Translations under genes and position numbers: made by a program | The notes under the pieces: model-generated | What the model saw: the letters and a program-made list of their open reading frames with translations, nothing else | Databases searched by the model: none | Told to the model about the DNA's origin: nothing | Assembly: GCA_008694505.1 (NCBI GenBank) | Contig: VZDJ01004378.1 | Span: forward strand, 14,036,645 to 14,100,644 | DNA length: 64,000 nucleotides | Direction: 5' to 3' | Source of the DNA: Cyanoderma ruficeps | Lineage: Eukaryota; Chordata; Aves; Passeriformes; Timaliidae | Part shown: positions 1-11,290 of the stretch, one piece after another | How the letters are laid out: each line of letters starts with the position of its first letter | Numbering within the stretch: position 1 is the stretch's first letter

Positions 1-745
1 TATCCTGCATCATAAACGATGGCATCAGAGATGCCAAATGAAAGACCATTAGTTTTCTTGACTGGTGGATGAGCTGAAACAACCCTCTCATTTTTCTTTC
101 TCAGTACTGATAGTAAGAAATCCTAATAACATTAGGATTTTCATGAACCATTAAGATTTCAAATTCCACTATGCACATTCACATTAAGTGATATTTTAGT
201 CTGTGCAGAGCTGAATAGTTATTGGGAAAATTTGCAGAATAAATGCAGAGATAGTATAAATTATTGCACTTATCTTTAATAATGGGTTTGAATGTATTTT
301 AAGGGCTTTTTATTCAATAATTTGTAAACAAGAAAAAAGCTAAATGTGGAAATATGACTGGGAAGGTTTACGGGGTAAGATTTTTTTCAACAGGAAAATT
401 GGAGAGACTGAATCTTGTCTTGAAAACTAATGTTAAATGGTGTACAATAACTATTATGTTGCATTATATATATGGGTCAATAATTTAATAATATGTATTG
501 TCAGCAAGTGTATTTCAACAAGGAAGGAAATGTTTATAAGGAGAAATAAATATTAGTAGACCATCTATGCTAGTTGAAGAAAAAAATAAAAAAAAAATTC
601 AGACTGAATCCCTTTGAATGAGCCATCTTGTGTAGCACATGAAATGTTATACATACACACACTCATACACACATATACATCTCCAAATGTCATGTCTACT
701 GTTCTCAGCACTTTTCTGTCTCCTCCACAAGATGAAATATGATAG
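1..745. other. Unique AT-rich DNA, no gene seen
   Basis: AT-rich non-coding sequence with short A/T runs (for example the A-run near 581-598). I see no recognisable repeat, exon or RNA gene. The open frame running antisense across 565-789 enters the neighbouring LTR and is likely chance. Confidence 0.6.
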
Positions 746-750
746 GTGCT

Positions 751-2144
751 TGTCATGGGTTGGCACTGGTCAAATGCTAGTGCACTCATGAGTGTATGTT
801 TTTTTTTAATAAACTACTGTGAGATGTGATTAAGAACAGAGCAGAGCAGGCTTATAATTTGAAATAGGAAAAAGAACATTTATTAATCTACATAACAATA
901 GACAATACATAACAACAGACAATAGAAAACCTAATCACCTAAAAGCAGAGAAGAAAATCTCCTAGATCACTTTTTCTCCTCCCTCCAATTTCCATCTCTT
1001 ACATGCTCAACAGTTGACACTAGCACATACTTTCATCTACTTGCTTAAACCTTCCACAACCCTGGGTTCTCAATTCAAACTATTATCTCTTAAAAACTCA
1101 ATCTTCAATTTATTCAGAGAGAGAGAGAGGAGTCTCTCTCACACCACAGACTCTTCACAGGAAACACAGGCTTATCTTCTCGTGTTCCTATGTCACTTCT
1201 GGCACCACCTGGAGAATTCTACTAGAGTGACATTCTCTTTTTTATGTCCAGTGCTCTCACCACTGTCCATGGACCAAGACTAGATAGGGCTCTTTTAAGG
1301 ATCTTTGGCCAAGTACCAAAAACTAGCCATCTTCTTTTATTGGGACTAGCAATCCCTTCTAAATTTATTTTTGGGGCCGAGGGTTCTAAGAATAGGCCAC
1401 AAAGTTTTTGGCTTTGAACTAAAAAGCATTTACCCAAAATACAGTTTTATTTATATTCAGAAGAGTCAGGGTCTGTCTATGGCTCCCATTACGCAAGAAA
1501 AGTCCAACCCAAAGGCCACTCCTCTTCATCTCTGACAATCGAAGAAGATTCTTTTCATTTTTCTTTATCATCTTAGTCCTAGGCTGTTCTCTCTCTTCTG
1601 AAACTACCAGCCATAAGAAATCAATGCTTAGAACAGTTCTCTTCTGTCTTAGAAAGAGTTAAAGGCTTTTGTCTCCCAGCAAGGCCACAGGCTCAGGCAC
1701 TCAGTAACTCCCACACACCGCTTGCAGCTTGGCACCCTCTCCCTGGGGAAAAGAGAGATGGGACCAGAGAGAGGAGAGGGAGTAAGAAACAGAAACAGGA
1801 GACAAAAAGCACCTCTAAAGTTCTCCACCCCTCCATCCTGGATGGGGCTAACCCAACTCTTGTCCCATTTCCTCTCTTTTCCCCCCCTGGGGCCTGAGCC
1901 TACCTAGCTCCCCTCCCCCGCCCAGCCTACCACGCTGAGCAGGGGAGAGGAGAGTGCTCCTCTGCTGAAAGCAGAGCCAAAAAAAGAGAAAGTAGGTCCG
2001 GGAGTCCTTGCTTTTAACCCCCTGTGTCCTTAGAGGCGTGTCAAAACTCTCAGTGGCTACCAAACGTGCCAACATCCAAACCTGGCCACTGATTGGTTTG
2101 ACCTCACCTTCCTGAAAAACCTCATTTCCCCTCAAACCAAAACA
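751..2144 (-). mobile_element. Solo LTR of an avian endogenous retrovirus (ERVL-like, about 1.39 kb)
   Basis: The block starts TGTCATGGGTTGG on the + strand and ends CAAACCAAAACA, so it has the TG...CA ends of an LTR. A 5-bp direct repeat, gtgct, lies immediately outside both ends (746-750 and 2145-2149), as expected for a target-site duplication. Read on the minus strand the element begins TGTTTTGGTTTG and ends CCAACCCATGACA, an ending seen in common bird LTRs. A polyadenylation signal (AATAAA on the minus strand, + positions 879-884) lies about 130 bp from the minus-strand 3' end, which fits an R/U5 boundary and sets the orientation. No gag/pol/env or second LTR is adjacent, so it is a solo LTR left by LTR-LTR recombination. 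A 5-bp duplication is typical of ERVL-type integrases. The open frames inside it are chance. The subfamily name is not determined. Confidence 0.85.
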
Positions 2145-2149
2145 GTGCT

Positions 2150-3781
2150 ATACAAATAAAAGGAGCTTTGAATTTGGGTGAAAGTACATATTTTTGTCTC
2201 CTAAACTGAACATAGGGAGGGACTTCCAACAATTCAGAGTGGATGACACCACCTGAGTCCTACTGTGGTGGTTTACTGAAGCTGGAAATTAATGTGCTTT
2301 GACTTCATCTACCAAAAAATATAAAAATCAGTACAAACTTGTTCTATAGGAATTTTTATAGGAATTTCAAGCAGCAGCATCTGTCATTTCTATCAAGAAC
2401 AGCTCAAAAATAAAAACAATAACAATTAAAAAAAAATAAAGCCCAACAACTGTGGAGCCACTTCACAACATAATATCACACTTTTGGGCACTCATCTGTG
2501 TGAAAAATGGAAACTCTGCTTGCTTTTGCTGGCTTCTGCTTCACTGGATATACCCAGAAGTCTCGGAGAATTGCTTGTTAACAAGGTGTCTTAAATTTCT
2601 TTCAAATCTAGGAGGCACAGCAAGGACACAGTCATCCTTCTGGACTTAGTTTTGAAATAGCAATGTGGCTTCTACCTAGGATATGCCAGAAAGAGGAGAC
2701 ATTTTCAGACAACCAAGTCAACCACTGAAAAAAAATGATGCAATAAAACCAAAACTCTGGGAGTGTTTTTGGGACATCACTGAAGAGCAAAGAATTCTTC
2801 TATATCTGATCAAGTGAAAATAATGCATTGTCATTACCATGACTTAGGGTGGAGTCAGTGAGAAAAAAAATTACTGGCCCTAGATCAGAAAGCAGTACCT
2901 GGAATTCCTGAAGGTGTTTTTACAGACCTGAGTGTACATACAGAAGTCTTGAGGAACCTGAAGTGTATATATAGAAGTCTTGATGAAGGCATTATTTCTC
3001 CATCTCTAGCATTTTTTCTAGAGTACATTAACCTTTCATTATCAAGTACCTGTCTTTTCTGCTAATCTGAATATTAGAAATTTTGTGATGTGTTTTGTCT
3101 TCCTTTGGTTTCAAACAAGACACAAATCACCAACATGAGGAAAGTGAGAAATATGTCATCTCCTTTACAAACACAGAAGATAAAGCCTTTTAGCAGGGTC
3201 AACAACCTGCAATAGGCATCTACTTATCAGTTGATAAAAGGGAACTTCCTTTGTGGAATTCTATTAATCCCTTTACCAACCTGCCAATAATGTCATTCTC
3301 TAGAAATCTAGTTTTATTTATTTATAGTCTTCAGAGTATATTTTCTTCTCTGCCAATTAAATAGAACAGTTCTGTCAGGTTAACCTATATATGAAATTTC
3401 AATAAGTTGTCACGATGAATGTATTTGATGCTCAAATTAAAATATGCCTTGCAACCTAAAAGCATACACGTTAAATCAAAAAATGTATTTTAAATGCTCT
3501 TTCACAGATGTAGATACATAACAATTTACACATACTGAAAATATAGGGCTGGTTTTGCACATAAATAAAAGAAGACTTACATGCTTAAATTTCCATTTAG
3601 TTTTTTTGAATGATCCCCTCATTAAAATATACAAAGTATGATTCACTACAAATCCCATGTCTTTACTACTCAAGCTTCAAGTATATCTAAATGTGGTTAA
3701 TAGATATGGTAAATACCTTTTTGTCTTTTGAGTTTGCAAGTTGGTTTCTTTTGCAAGTATTGAATTTAATGTCTATTTAAT
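2150..3781. other. Unique AT-rich DNA between two retroelements
   Basis: Non-coding sequence with no repeat family I recognise, apart from a small tandem duplication at 2926-2986. No exon-like open frame with recognisable protein similarity was seen. Confidence 0.55.
2926..2986. repeat. Two-copy tandem duplication, unit about 30 bp
   Basis: Two adjacent units (2926-2955 and 2956-2986) share the order acctga..gtgta.ata.agaagtcttga.ga, with a few substitutions and one single-base length difference. The divergence suggests an old local duplication, not an active microsatellite. Confidence 0.75.
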
Positions 3782-4202
3782 GGACTGGAAGGGATACTGA
3801 GAAAGTTCACAGAAAATACAAAACTGGGAGGGGCTGTTGACTCCCTGGAAGGCAGGGAGGCCCTGCAGAGAGACCTCAACAAATGAGATGGCTGGGCAAT
3901 CAGCAACGGTATAAAGTTCAAGAGAAAGTGCTGGATTCTGTACCTGGAGTAGGGCAGCCCTGAGTGTATGGAAAGACTGGAGAATGAGATGATGTAAAGC
4001 AGAGCCATAGAAAGGGACCTGATGTCCTGGTCAAGAGAAAGCTGAAATTGAGTCAGCAGTGCCCTGGCAGTCAGGAGGGCCAAGCATATCCTGAGGGGCA
4101 TCAGGCCCAGCCAGCCGGGCAAGGGAGGGGATTGTCCTGCTCTGCTCTGAACTGGGACAGCCTCACCTTGAGTCCCAGGGACAGTTCTGGGTGCCACAAT
4201 AT
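3782..4202 (+). mobile_element. CR1 LINE, 5' part of an interrupted copy
   Basis: Sense-strand CR1 sequence from the 3' third of the element. Recognisable stretches include the 'gatggctgggcaatc' region, 'gagtcagcagtgccctggca' and 'acagttctgggtgcc'. It stops abruptly at 4202 and resumes after 5038 with 'gacatgaagcc', exactly where an LTR has been inserted. The copy is 5'-truncated, as is usual for CR1 from incomplete target-primed reverse transcription. The 161-codon antisense frame over 3766-4251 is a by-product of this repeat. Confidence 0.9.
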
Positions 4203-5032
4203 TATAGTTGTGTCTTGGAGCTGCTTCACTGGCTAGCTGGCTCTCTGGCAACTATATAAGAGAGGCTTGGTGGGTCTGAACCTCAGGCTGAAGCATGGTA
4301 AATGGCATGGAAGAAAGAGTGGACTCTCGTTGGTTTCACCAGGCTTTATTCCACCCGGTTATCTCCATGTGCAGATGGACAGAGCAGAGAGAGCGAGAGT
4401 GACCAGCAGCCCCTCTGTCCCCACCTTAAGTACAGGGGAGGTACACTGAGCAGGGTACACTTCGCACCAATCCAAGGGGAGGGAGGGTGTGACCCAGAAT
4501 GGGGAAACTTAACAGAACAATGAAAGAAGGTGGTGCCAGGGTACCTTGCGGAATCCTAGGGTGTTGCCTTGAGTTTTCTGTCTTTTGTCTTTCCGTAAAA
4601 GTTTCACACGCAGCCTTAATGTAAATAATGTCTATTCTTAGAATGTTTACATACTTCTCCTGTGAGAGAAGAAATGATTGATGGTAATACCCACCATCCA
4701 GGTTAAAAGAGTGGTAACCTGTGTAGCCAATCCCTTAATCTCTGTACATATGTATAAAATACTAGAATCAAAATAAAGTTAGAAGAGTTTTTCTACAACA
4801 GCCATGTCCTGAGCCTCTCTCGAGTGTTCCTAAATTAGGACACGCCCAGCTTCGCCCCGCGACACTAGGGCCTTTTCCCCAGAATCTTCCAGATCTTACA
4901 AGGTGATTAACAAGACCTATCACAAGGGAAACTCCATCAGGGGGGTTGGGGAAGGGAGTGTAGGAACAAACCATTATAAACATATAACCAAACATACAGA
5001 ACTTTAGAAAACCCAAAATGCGCACCGCTACA
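4203..5032 (-). mobile_element. Solo LTR (ERVK-like, 830 bp) inserted inside a CR1
   Basis: A 6-bp direct repeat, caatat, flanks the block at 4197-4202 and 5033-5038, and removing the block restores a continuous CR1. On the minus strand the LTR starts TGTAGCGGTGCGC. The other end, read inward on the + strand, is TATAGTTGTGTC. The two ends form an imperfect inverted repeat (TGTAG..GTG.G type), with the second G of one terminal TG apparently mutated to A. A minus-strand AATAAA is at 4345-4350, placing R/U5 toward the low-coordinate end. The 6-bp duplication points to a beta/alpharetrovirus-like (ERVK) integrase. No internal viral genes remain. A hAT transposon was considered because 8 bp (cacaatat) also match, but the polyadenylation signal and near-canonical LTR ends favour an LTR. 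Confidence 0.8.
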
Positions 5033-5038
5033 CAATAT

Positions 5039-5510
5039 AAGACATGAAGCCATTAAAGAGTGTTCAAAGGAGGGTGTCAAAGATAGGGACAGACCTTGAG
5101 GGGAAGCCATGTGAGGAGCAACTGAGGTCACTTGGTCTGTTCAGCCTGGAGGAGCAGCTGAGGACAGACCTCATTGCAGTCTGCAACTTCCTCGTGAGGG
5201 AGAGAGGAAGGACAGGCACTGATCTCTGCTCTGTGGTGACCAGTGAGAGGATCTGAGGGAAAAGCCTGAACTTGTATCAGGGGAGGTGTAGATAAGATAT
5301 AAGGAAAAGGCTCTTTACCCAGAGGGTGGTCAGGCACTGGAACAGACTCCCCAGGGAAATGGTCACAACATCAAGCCTGGTGGAGTTCAAGAAGCACTTG
5401 GACACATGGGCACATGGTGTGACTTTGGGCATGGTTCTGTGCAGGGAAAGGATTTGGACTCAATGATCCTTTAGGGTCCCTTCCTACTCAGCTTATCCTG
5501 TGATTCTGTA
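5039..5510 (+). mobile_element. CR1 LINE, 3' part of the interrupted copy
   Basis: Continuation of the CR1 from 4202. It shows CR1 hallmarks in order: 'ggtctgttcagcctggagga', 'ccagagggtggtcaggcact', 'ggaacagactccccaggga', then 'ctcaatgatcctt' and the terminal 'gtgattctgt'. The 3' terminus is intact while the 5' end of the whole copy is truncated. Substitutions across the copy indicate it is inactive. Confidence 0.93.
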
Positions 5511-5711
5511 CAAATAAAAGTTCTTTTTTTGTTTTAAAATTTAAAAATTGTATACTTAAAGTGAATATTTGCATGTAAAGAGACTGGAACAGAGTAAGGG
5601 AGAATTCCTAACTTTGCTACTGTTGATTCCAGCAGGGTAAAAGATTTCATCGTGGATTTAAGTTCAACGAAGTTTTAAAGTGTAGGTCAATCTCACCTAG
5701 CCTTGACCATC

Positions 5712-6279
5712 TGTACTGGTTTTGACTGGGATAGAGCTAAATTTACCAGTAGCAGCTTGTATGGGGCTTTGTTCTGGGTTTGTGCTGAGAACAGTGCTGG
5801 TAACACAGGGGTGTTTTTGCTGTTGCTGAGCAGTGCTGACACAGAGTCAAGGACTTTCCTGTCTCTCACCCTACCCCACTGTGAGTGGCCTGAGAGCGCA
5901 CAAGAGTCTGGAAGGCAACACAGTCAGGACTGCTGATCCCAAGTGTCCCAAGAGATATTCCTGACCAAATGGTGCCATGCCCAGTGCATAAAGCTGAAGG
6001 GAAGTGAGATGAAGTGGGGAAGTGATGGTGTTTGTCTACCAAGTGGCCATCACGCAGGATGGAGCCCTGCTCTCTTGGGGATCGCTGAACAGCTGGCTGC
6101 CCGTGGGAAGCGGTGAATTAATTCCTCGGTTTACTTTTGCTTATGTGTGCAGGTTTTGCTTTGCCTATCAAACTGTCTCTCTCTCTCAACTTATGAATTT
6201 TCTCACCCCTATCTCACTAGAGCAAACTGAGTAAATGGCTGTGTGGGGCTTAGTTGCTGCCTAGGGTTAAACCATGACA
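5712..6279 (+). mobile_element. Solo LTR of a common avian ERV family (568 bp, + orientation)
   Basis: Starts TGTACTGGTTTTGACTGGG and ends GGTTAAACCATGACA. The ends and internal order resemble a very abundant bird LTR, with 'gagcagtgctgacacagagt', a TATA-like 'gcataaagc' near 5987 and 'atggagccctgct'. A 5-bp target duplication, ccatc, lies at 5707-5711 and 6280-6284. The polyadenylation region near 6165-6175 is degraded (atcaaact where AATAAA or ATTAAA would be expected). No second LTR or internal region is present, so it is solo. ERVL-type by the duplication length. The internal open frames are not genes. Confidence 0.9.
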
Positions 6280-9200
6280 CCATCCAAAGGCCAAAAATTA
6301 AGCCCAAGCTCTTCTATACTCCAGTAATCAATGGGAGAGAGAGAGCATATCCATATGGTATCTATTCATGTTATATTACGGCACATTACACCGCCTAATA
6401 AGATATCTTTTGTTTTGTCAGAAACACTACCTGTTTTGACAGCAAATCAAGAGCAATACCTGGCTGAACATGTACTCATCAGATCAGCCTGACTGTCTGC
6501 ATCCAGACAATGAGACCATTGGAACTGTTCAGTCACTTCAGCCTTTTAATAAATAAAGGATGTACACTGCAAAAGAAAATTCATCTCCTTTATTCAAGGA
6601 ATAAGCATTGTCTATCTGTCTTTGTTAGCAATGGGATTCACATTGTAGTGGGAGTTTGTATTTAACACAGGTAAAACTAAACTAGAAATTTTTCACCTGA
6701 GGCATTTTGGCAATTAAAAATGAAAATACATTTTTGTTTTTGTTAAGAGATGGAATCAATAGAGAAATTATCTGGTGTAACAGTAAAAAGAAATTCAATT
6801 ATTAATGTGCAAATATGATACTCTACAGCAAAATTTAAAAAATTAAAATGAAACAATGCAACAGAAATTATGGAACCTTAATTAAAGTCTGGTAATTTTT
6901 ATTCTTTATAATATAAAAACTAATAAAATATTGATGATAATTTATTAGAGACGCCTGCTCTGGTTAACTAAGAAAAAATATTCTACTCTACAAACATTTT
7001 ATCTGTGCAATTTATTCAGCCTGTAACTTTGCCAGGTTTGACAGGAAGAATGTGCATTGGGTCATATTTACTTGGAATTCACATGAAGAACATGAAACCC
7101 TTCCCAGCAAAGAGCCAATAGGATAACATTAGCTTCAGATTCTATTTGACTAACTGCTTGGCTTTCCTTTAGAAGCCCCTCTAAGCCCCTGCTCAGCAAA
7201 CTAGTCTGGGGAGGTCTGTGAGCACTAAACTTGTGCCACATGTTTGAAAACATTTATTCTTGATTTAGTATATTAACACAGTGGTATCACTGAACTTGCA
7301 CAGAACAGGTAAGTAACAATATTGTTCAGAGATGATCTCTGCTTTGCTTATTATATTTCTGCAAAGATAACTTTCTTATTCAGATGAAATATTAATTATA
7401 TAGCTGACAGAAGGAAAGGAATAAGGAAAAGAAACTTCAATGAAACCTGAAATGTTATTATCATAACAATTCTTTACTTATTACATCCCAGGCAGATGTA
7501 CAAAATGGACACTAAAGTGAAAATTTGGATAGTTAGAAATCTTGATAGCTAGTGATTTGGAAGATTTTTTATTTCACAACTTTTTAAAAGCACCTCAATT
7601 ATGATGTTTATGTTTATGATTCAAAGGTAACTACAACTCAAGATAGACTGTCTATACTTAGTAAAACTAATATCAGGGGATCATGTAAAATACCAACTAT
7701 TAAACTCTGGATGGAGTAAGTACAATGTCCACAAGACTTTCAATGTCTTCCTGACTAAATGGTTGCCCAAATATGCTGTGTCAGAAGTGTTGTTAGATAT
7801 CTGTATGTTTTTAAAATAATCTCTTGAAGCACTCTTTCATGTTACCCAGCCAGTATGCCAATATATTTGATGTCAATATATATTTGACTTCTGATCATCC
7901 TCTTTTTCTCCCTCTTCACACATCCACCCTTGTCCTTGTTTAATTTATTGGAAAGCAATAAACATCAACAGGTGCTTTACCCAACATTTCATATACAGTG
8001 AATCATACTCTGAGAATGCAAGTCTCTCTACATCAGACTAGAAAACTTATCAACCACTACTCAAAATCACTGGCCCTGATTCAGGGCAGTGCAATTCTAC
8101 CCTCCAACCCTACTTTTTTTATCATACTCTGAAAGGAAGTCGCAGTGTACCTGAATAATATCCTTAACCTCAGTAAGTCTTACTAAACCTTGTCACATGG
8201 CATGTGAGATGCTAATAAATCTTTTATTGAATAGTGCACTTCCTGTTACACATAGGTACTGTACTACCACAAAAATATATTACATTTATGCCATTGACAT
8301 ATTGAGGATGCCATATAATGATTTGATAATCATCCAATCATTACATTACTGCTGATAGTCATGGTAAGCTCAAATTTCTGGGGGGAAAAACATGTAATAA
8401 TCATCCACATGCAGTACATGGCTTTACCTGACAACACTGGATCCTCTTTTATAATATAGCTTTCAAGGTTCTCAACTTGGAAGACTATTCCCATTTCTCA
8501 GTGCACCTACATGTCTGTTTGTCTTTAAGCACATACGCTTACACTGCACAGTGCCTCAAGTGTCTTAACCTTCCTAAAGACCAGGTCTCTACATTTGCAG
8601 TTCTGTAGTCTGACTACAGCTGATGTGGCAATATCTTCCCACTTTTGTCCCCATGCTGGTTTTCTCATGCTGGTCTCTCACAGCCTTGCACCTGCCAACT
8701 CCAAAGTTGTAACTATGACATATTCTCATGAGAAGCTACTTCCATTGCATGAGATCATCTCCCCTACCCCCTGCCCTATTCCTTGTTTTTAACTTTTAGT
8801 TTATACTGTGGGAATATAGGTGTTAGTGAGTAACATTCTAGATAATGGTCATAAATCACTGACTACCCAACAACATGCAGGCCCAAAACACAGCAAACCA
8901 ATTTGTGTAACACTTGTACCTATCTAAGCATGGTCCCATCAGTGCTAAAAGCATAATAAATAGGGGGGAAAAAACCAGCAAGTTTTTCTGTGTCCTGAGG
9001 AAAACCGTACAGTACCAGGGAAAAAAACATGTCTGGAAAACTCATCATGTTTATCACTTCCTGCTACATAATTGCATTGAAAAATATATGCAAGAGAGGA
9101 CTATGTTCTTCTGGGGACCCTGCCACTTAATTTACCAGGTGGCCACCAGGGAAAAAGATTCCTCTCTTCTCTCTTCCTTATTTAATTTTATTTTCCCTGT

Positions 9201-11220
9201 TTTTTTCTCTCATTCATATGGATTCCTTCCTTCCTCCTTCACTCCAAGTAACTTTAAAGCCAATTTATGCCATCATCTGTGGACCTCACAAATAAAATTT
9301 TATGCACATCTCTCATCATCCTTTCAACAGCACTCAAATATTGATTAAACATGAGAGTCTAAAGATGTCCTAAACAGGGGTAAATTAAACACCTTTTTAT
9401 GCTTTTCTGAACTTAAACAAAATCTGATGCAAATTTTAGGAGCAACAGGCTTAGTGATCCAAATAATCCCAAACATGGCACCACAGGGAGTATTTTACAT
9501 AAATAAGCTATAAAGGAGACACATGAAGAGACAGTGGTGGATGAGATAAGGTTACAAACTAAGTGCTATAGAGTGTATCCAAAGAACAGCAAAGGCTGAC
9601 AGATTTTGAATTATTTGAGTGCTTCCTTGTCTGTACAGCTTTCAGAAACTGCCAGTGTATGAGTGAGTACCTCTAAGTCATTAGGTCATGAATGCTGTCA
9701 ATAGCTGGCAAAAAATGATTATTTGACTCTCTGAACATCAAATTCGATCCAAAAACTTCAATTAGACTGTTTCAGGTAAGTGGATTTAAGTGGATTACTC
9801 AGTCTCTATAGGTCCTGAATGAAGGACAACAGTCATCATCTTAAAAAGAGATCTGCAGATGTACATCAGCATAAGAAAGCACTAAAACTAAAGGGGAAGA
9901 GTCACCAAATAAGATTCTTAAATTTGCGTGTCTATAGGTGAGCTAAGTGCTTTCAATTGCCATGGTAGTTGCTAGATATTTAGTCAATACAGAAAATAGA
10001 GCTTAAAGAATGTGATTAAACTCAATGTAAAAGTCTATTAGCTAGCCAGATGTATAAATTCCTAAGTGCCACTGCCTGTATTGACTGTTGACTAGGAGGG
10101 AAGTTTACAGCAACACAGACATCTACAGTTAACCGTCTTAATCTCCAATTGAATTCTGTCCTTCCTGCCCCCTCAGGTGGCATATAGAAACAAACAATAA
10201 GTGCAAAACATAAGGGGTGTTTCATTAAGTATGGCCATTATTACTTTAAAATTCAAATCTAAAAGATATTTCAGGGGGAAAAAAAGTATTCTCAGAAAAA
10301 TTATAACCTCAGTCCTCTCAGTCCTAAACCAGATGAAGAATGGGTGCATGCATTTCTACATTAAATGTTTCCTGATAATAGGGCCATGAGAAATGTTAGG
10401 ATACCTTCTAAGATATTTTCCATGAAAGGAAATACTTCTGCTTTTAAATACATATGTAAGTAACTAGTGATAATACAGAAAAGTTCTTTTCTTCCAAGAT
10501 TATTATGCAAGGATATTTAAAGCCAAATGCTTATAAAAGCACTCTAAATGGACAAACAATCCATTTGGCATAGCCTCCTGGAACCTCATGCCTCTCTGAT
10601 AAACAGAATATAATTTATTTTCTCTTAACTCTGTACATCACTAAACAGCATTTAGAAATGTCCATGTGATGAAGAGGGTAGGATTTGCTTGTGAGCTAGA
10701 ATTATGCATCATTCCTGAAGCACTGCAAAACATGATTTTTCCTTCTCTATCTTTGTGTTTGAGGTGGTTTTAACATTTATTCAGTTTTATCCATTATTGA
10801 CAGGTTTTGTTAGCAATAAGTAATTTTCACAGCAGATCAGGCTGGAGAACTTAACCTCCTAACACCTGGAAGATGAAATATAAAGGCATCCAGAGAAAGG
10901 CCTTAACATGCTTGAACTCTAGCAGTAAAAGCTTTTCCCAAGCCATATTTCCACTTTGGTGTGATGGAAATAGAACTAAGATTTTTTTTTTTTCTTTCTC
11001 AAAGGAAAATTATCCTTTCCCCCCTCCAATAAACAAGTCCTTTGTACAGGTGACCATTACTTTGTAATCACGTTGCTTTCCTCAGTTGTTAATGATGCAT
11101 TTTAAAATTTCTTCACAAAGTACACCTAGTAAGAAAATTATATGTACCGTGCCAATTGAAAAAGTGCTCTGAGGCACAGCATTCCACTGAATTTCTCTGC
11201 ATGGAGATCTGTAAATCACT

Positions 11221-11290
11221 GATCAAGAACTGCCTAATTGTCATGTGATGGAAGGGCCTCAGAAGACTTCAGGATTCAACCTCCAATACT
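11221..11290 (-). mobile_element. Possible very old CR1 3' fragment
   Basis: The sequence 'gatggaagggcctcagaag' followed by 'attcaacctcc' resembles the antisense CR1 3' region ('ttggaagggacctca...tccaacctcc'), but divergence is high and the flanking CR1 hallmarks are missing. This is a weak call from pattern similarity only. Confidence 0.3.

Noticed and set aside
1110..1142. gagaga.../...tctctc inverted repeat as an RNA hairpin
   Set aside because: It is a low-complexity GA/TC run inside an LTR, so the pairing is expected by composition.
3766..4251. 161-codon antisense open frame, the longest in the window
   Set aside because: It lies antisense across a CR1 fragment and an LTR junction, so it is a by-product of repeat sequence.
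4203..5032. hAT-like DNA transposon with 8-bp duplication cacaatat
   Set aside because: The near-canonical TGTAG inverted ends, a well-placed AATAAA on the minus strand and the 6-bp duplication adjoining an exact CA favour a retroviral LTR. The extra 2 bp match is explained by the LTR's own terminal CA.
8914..9348. 144-codon open frame on the + strand
   Set aside because: No recognisable domain or family, low-complexity Phe/Ser-rich composition, no sign of splicing or promoter. The length is possible by chance in 64 kb.
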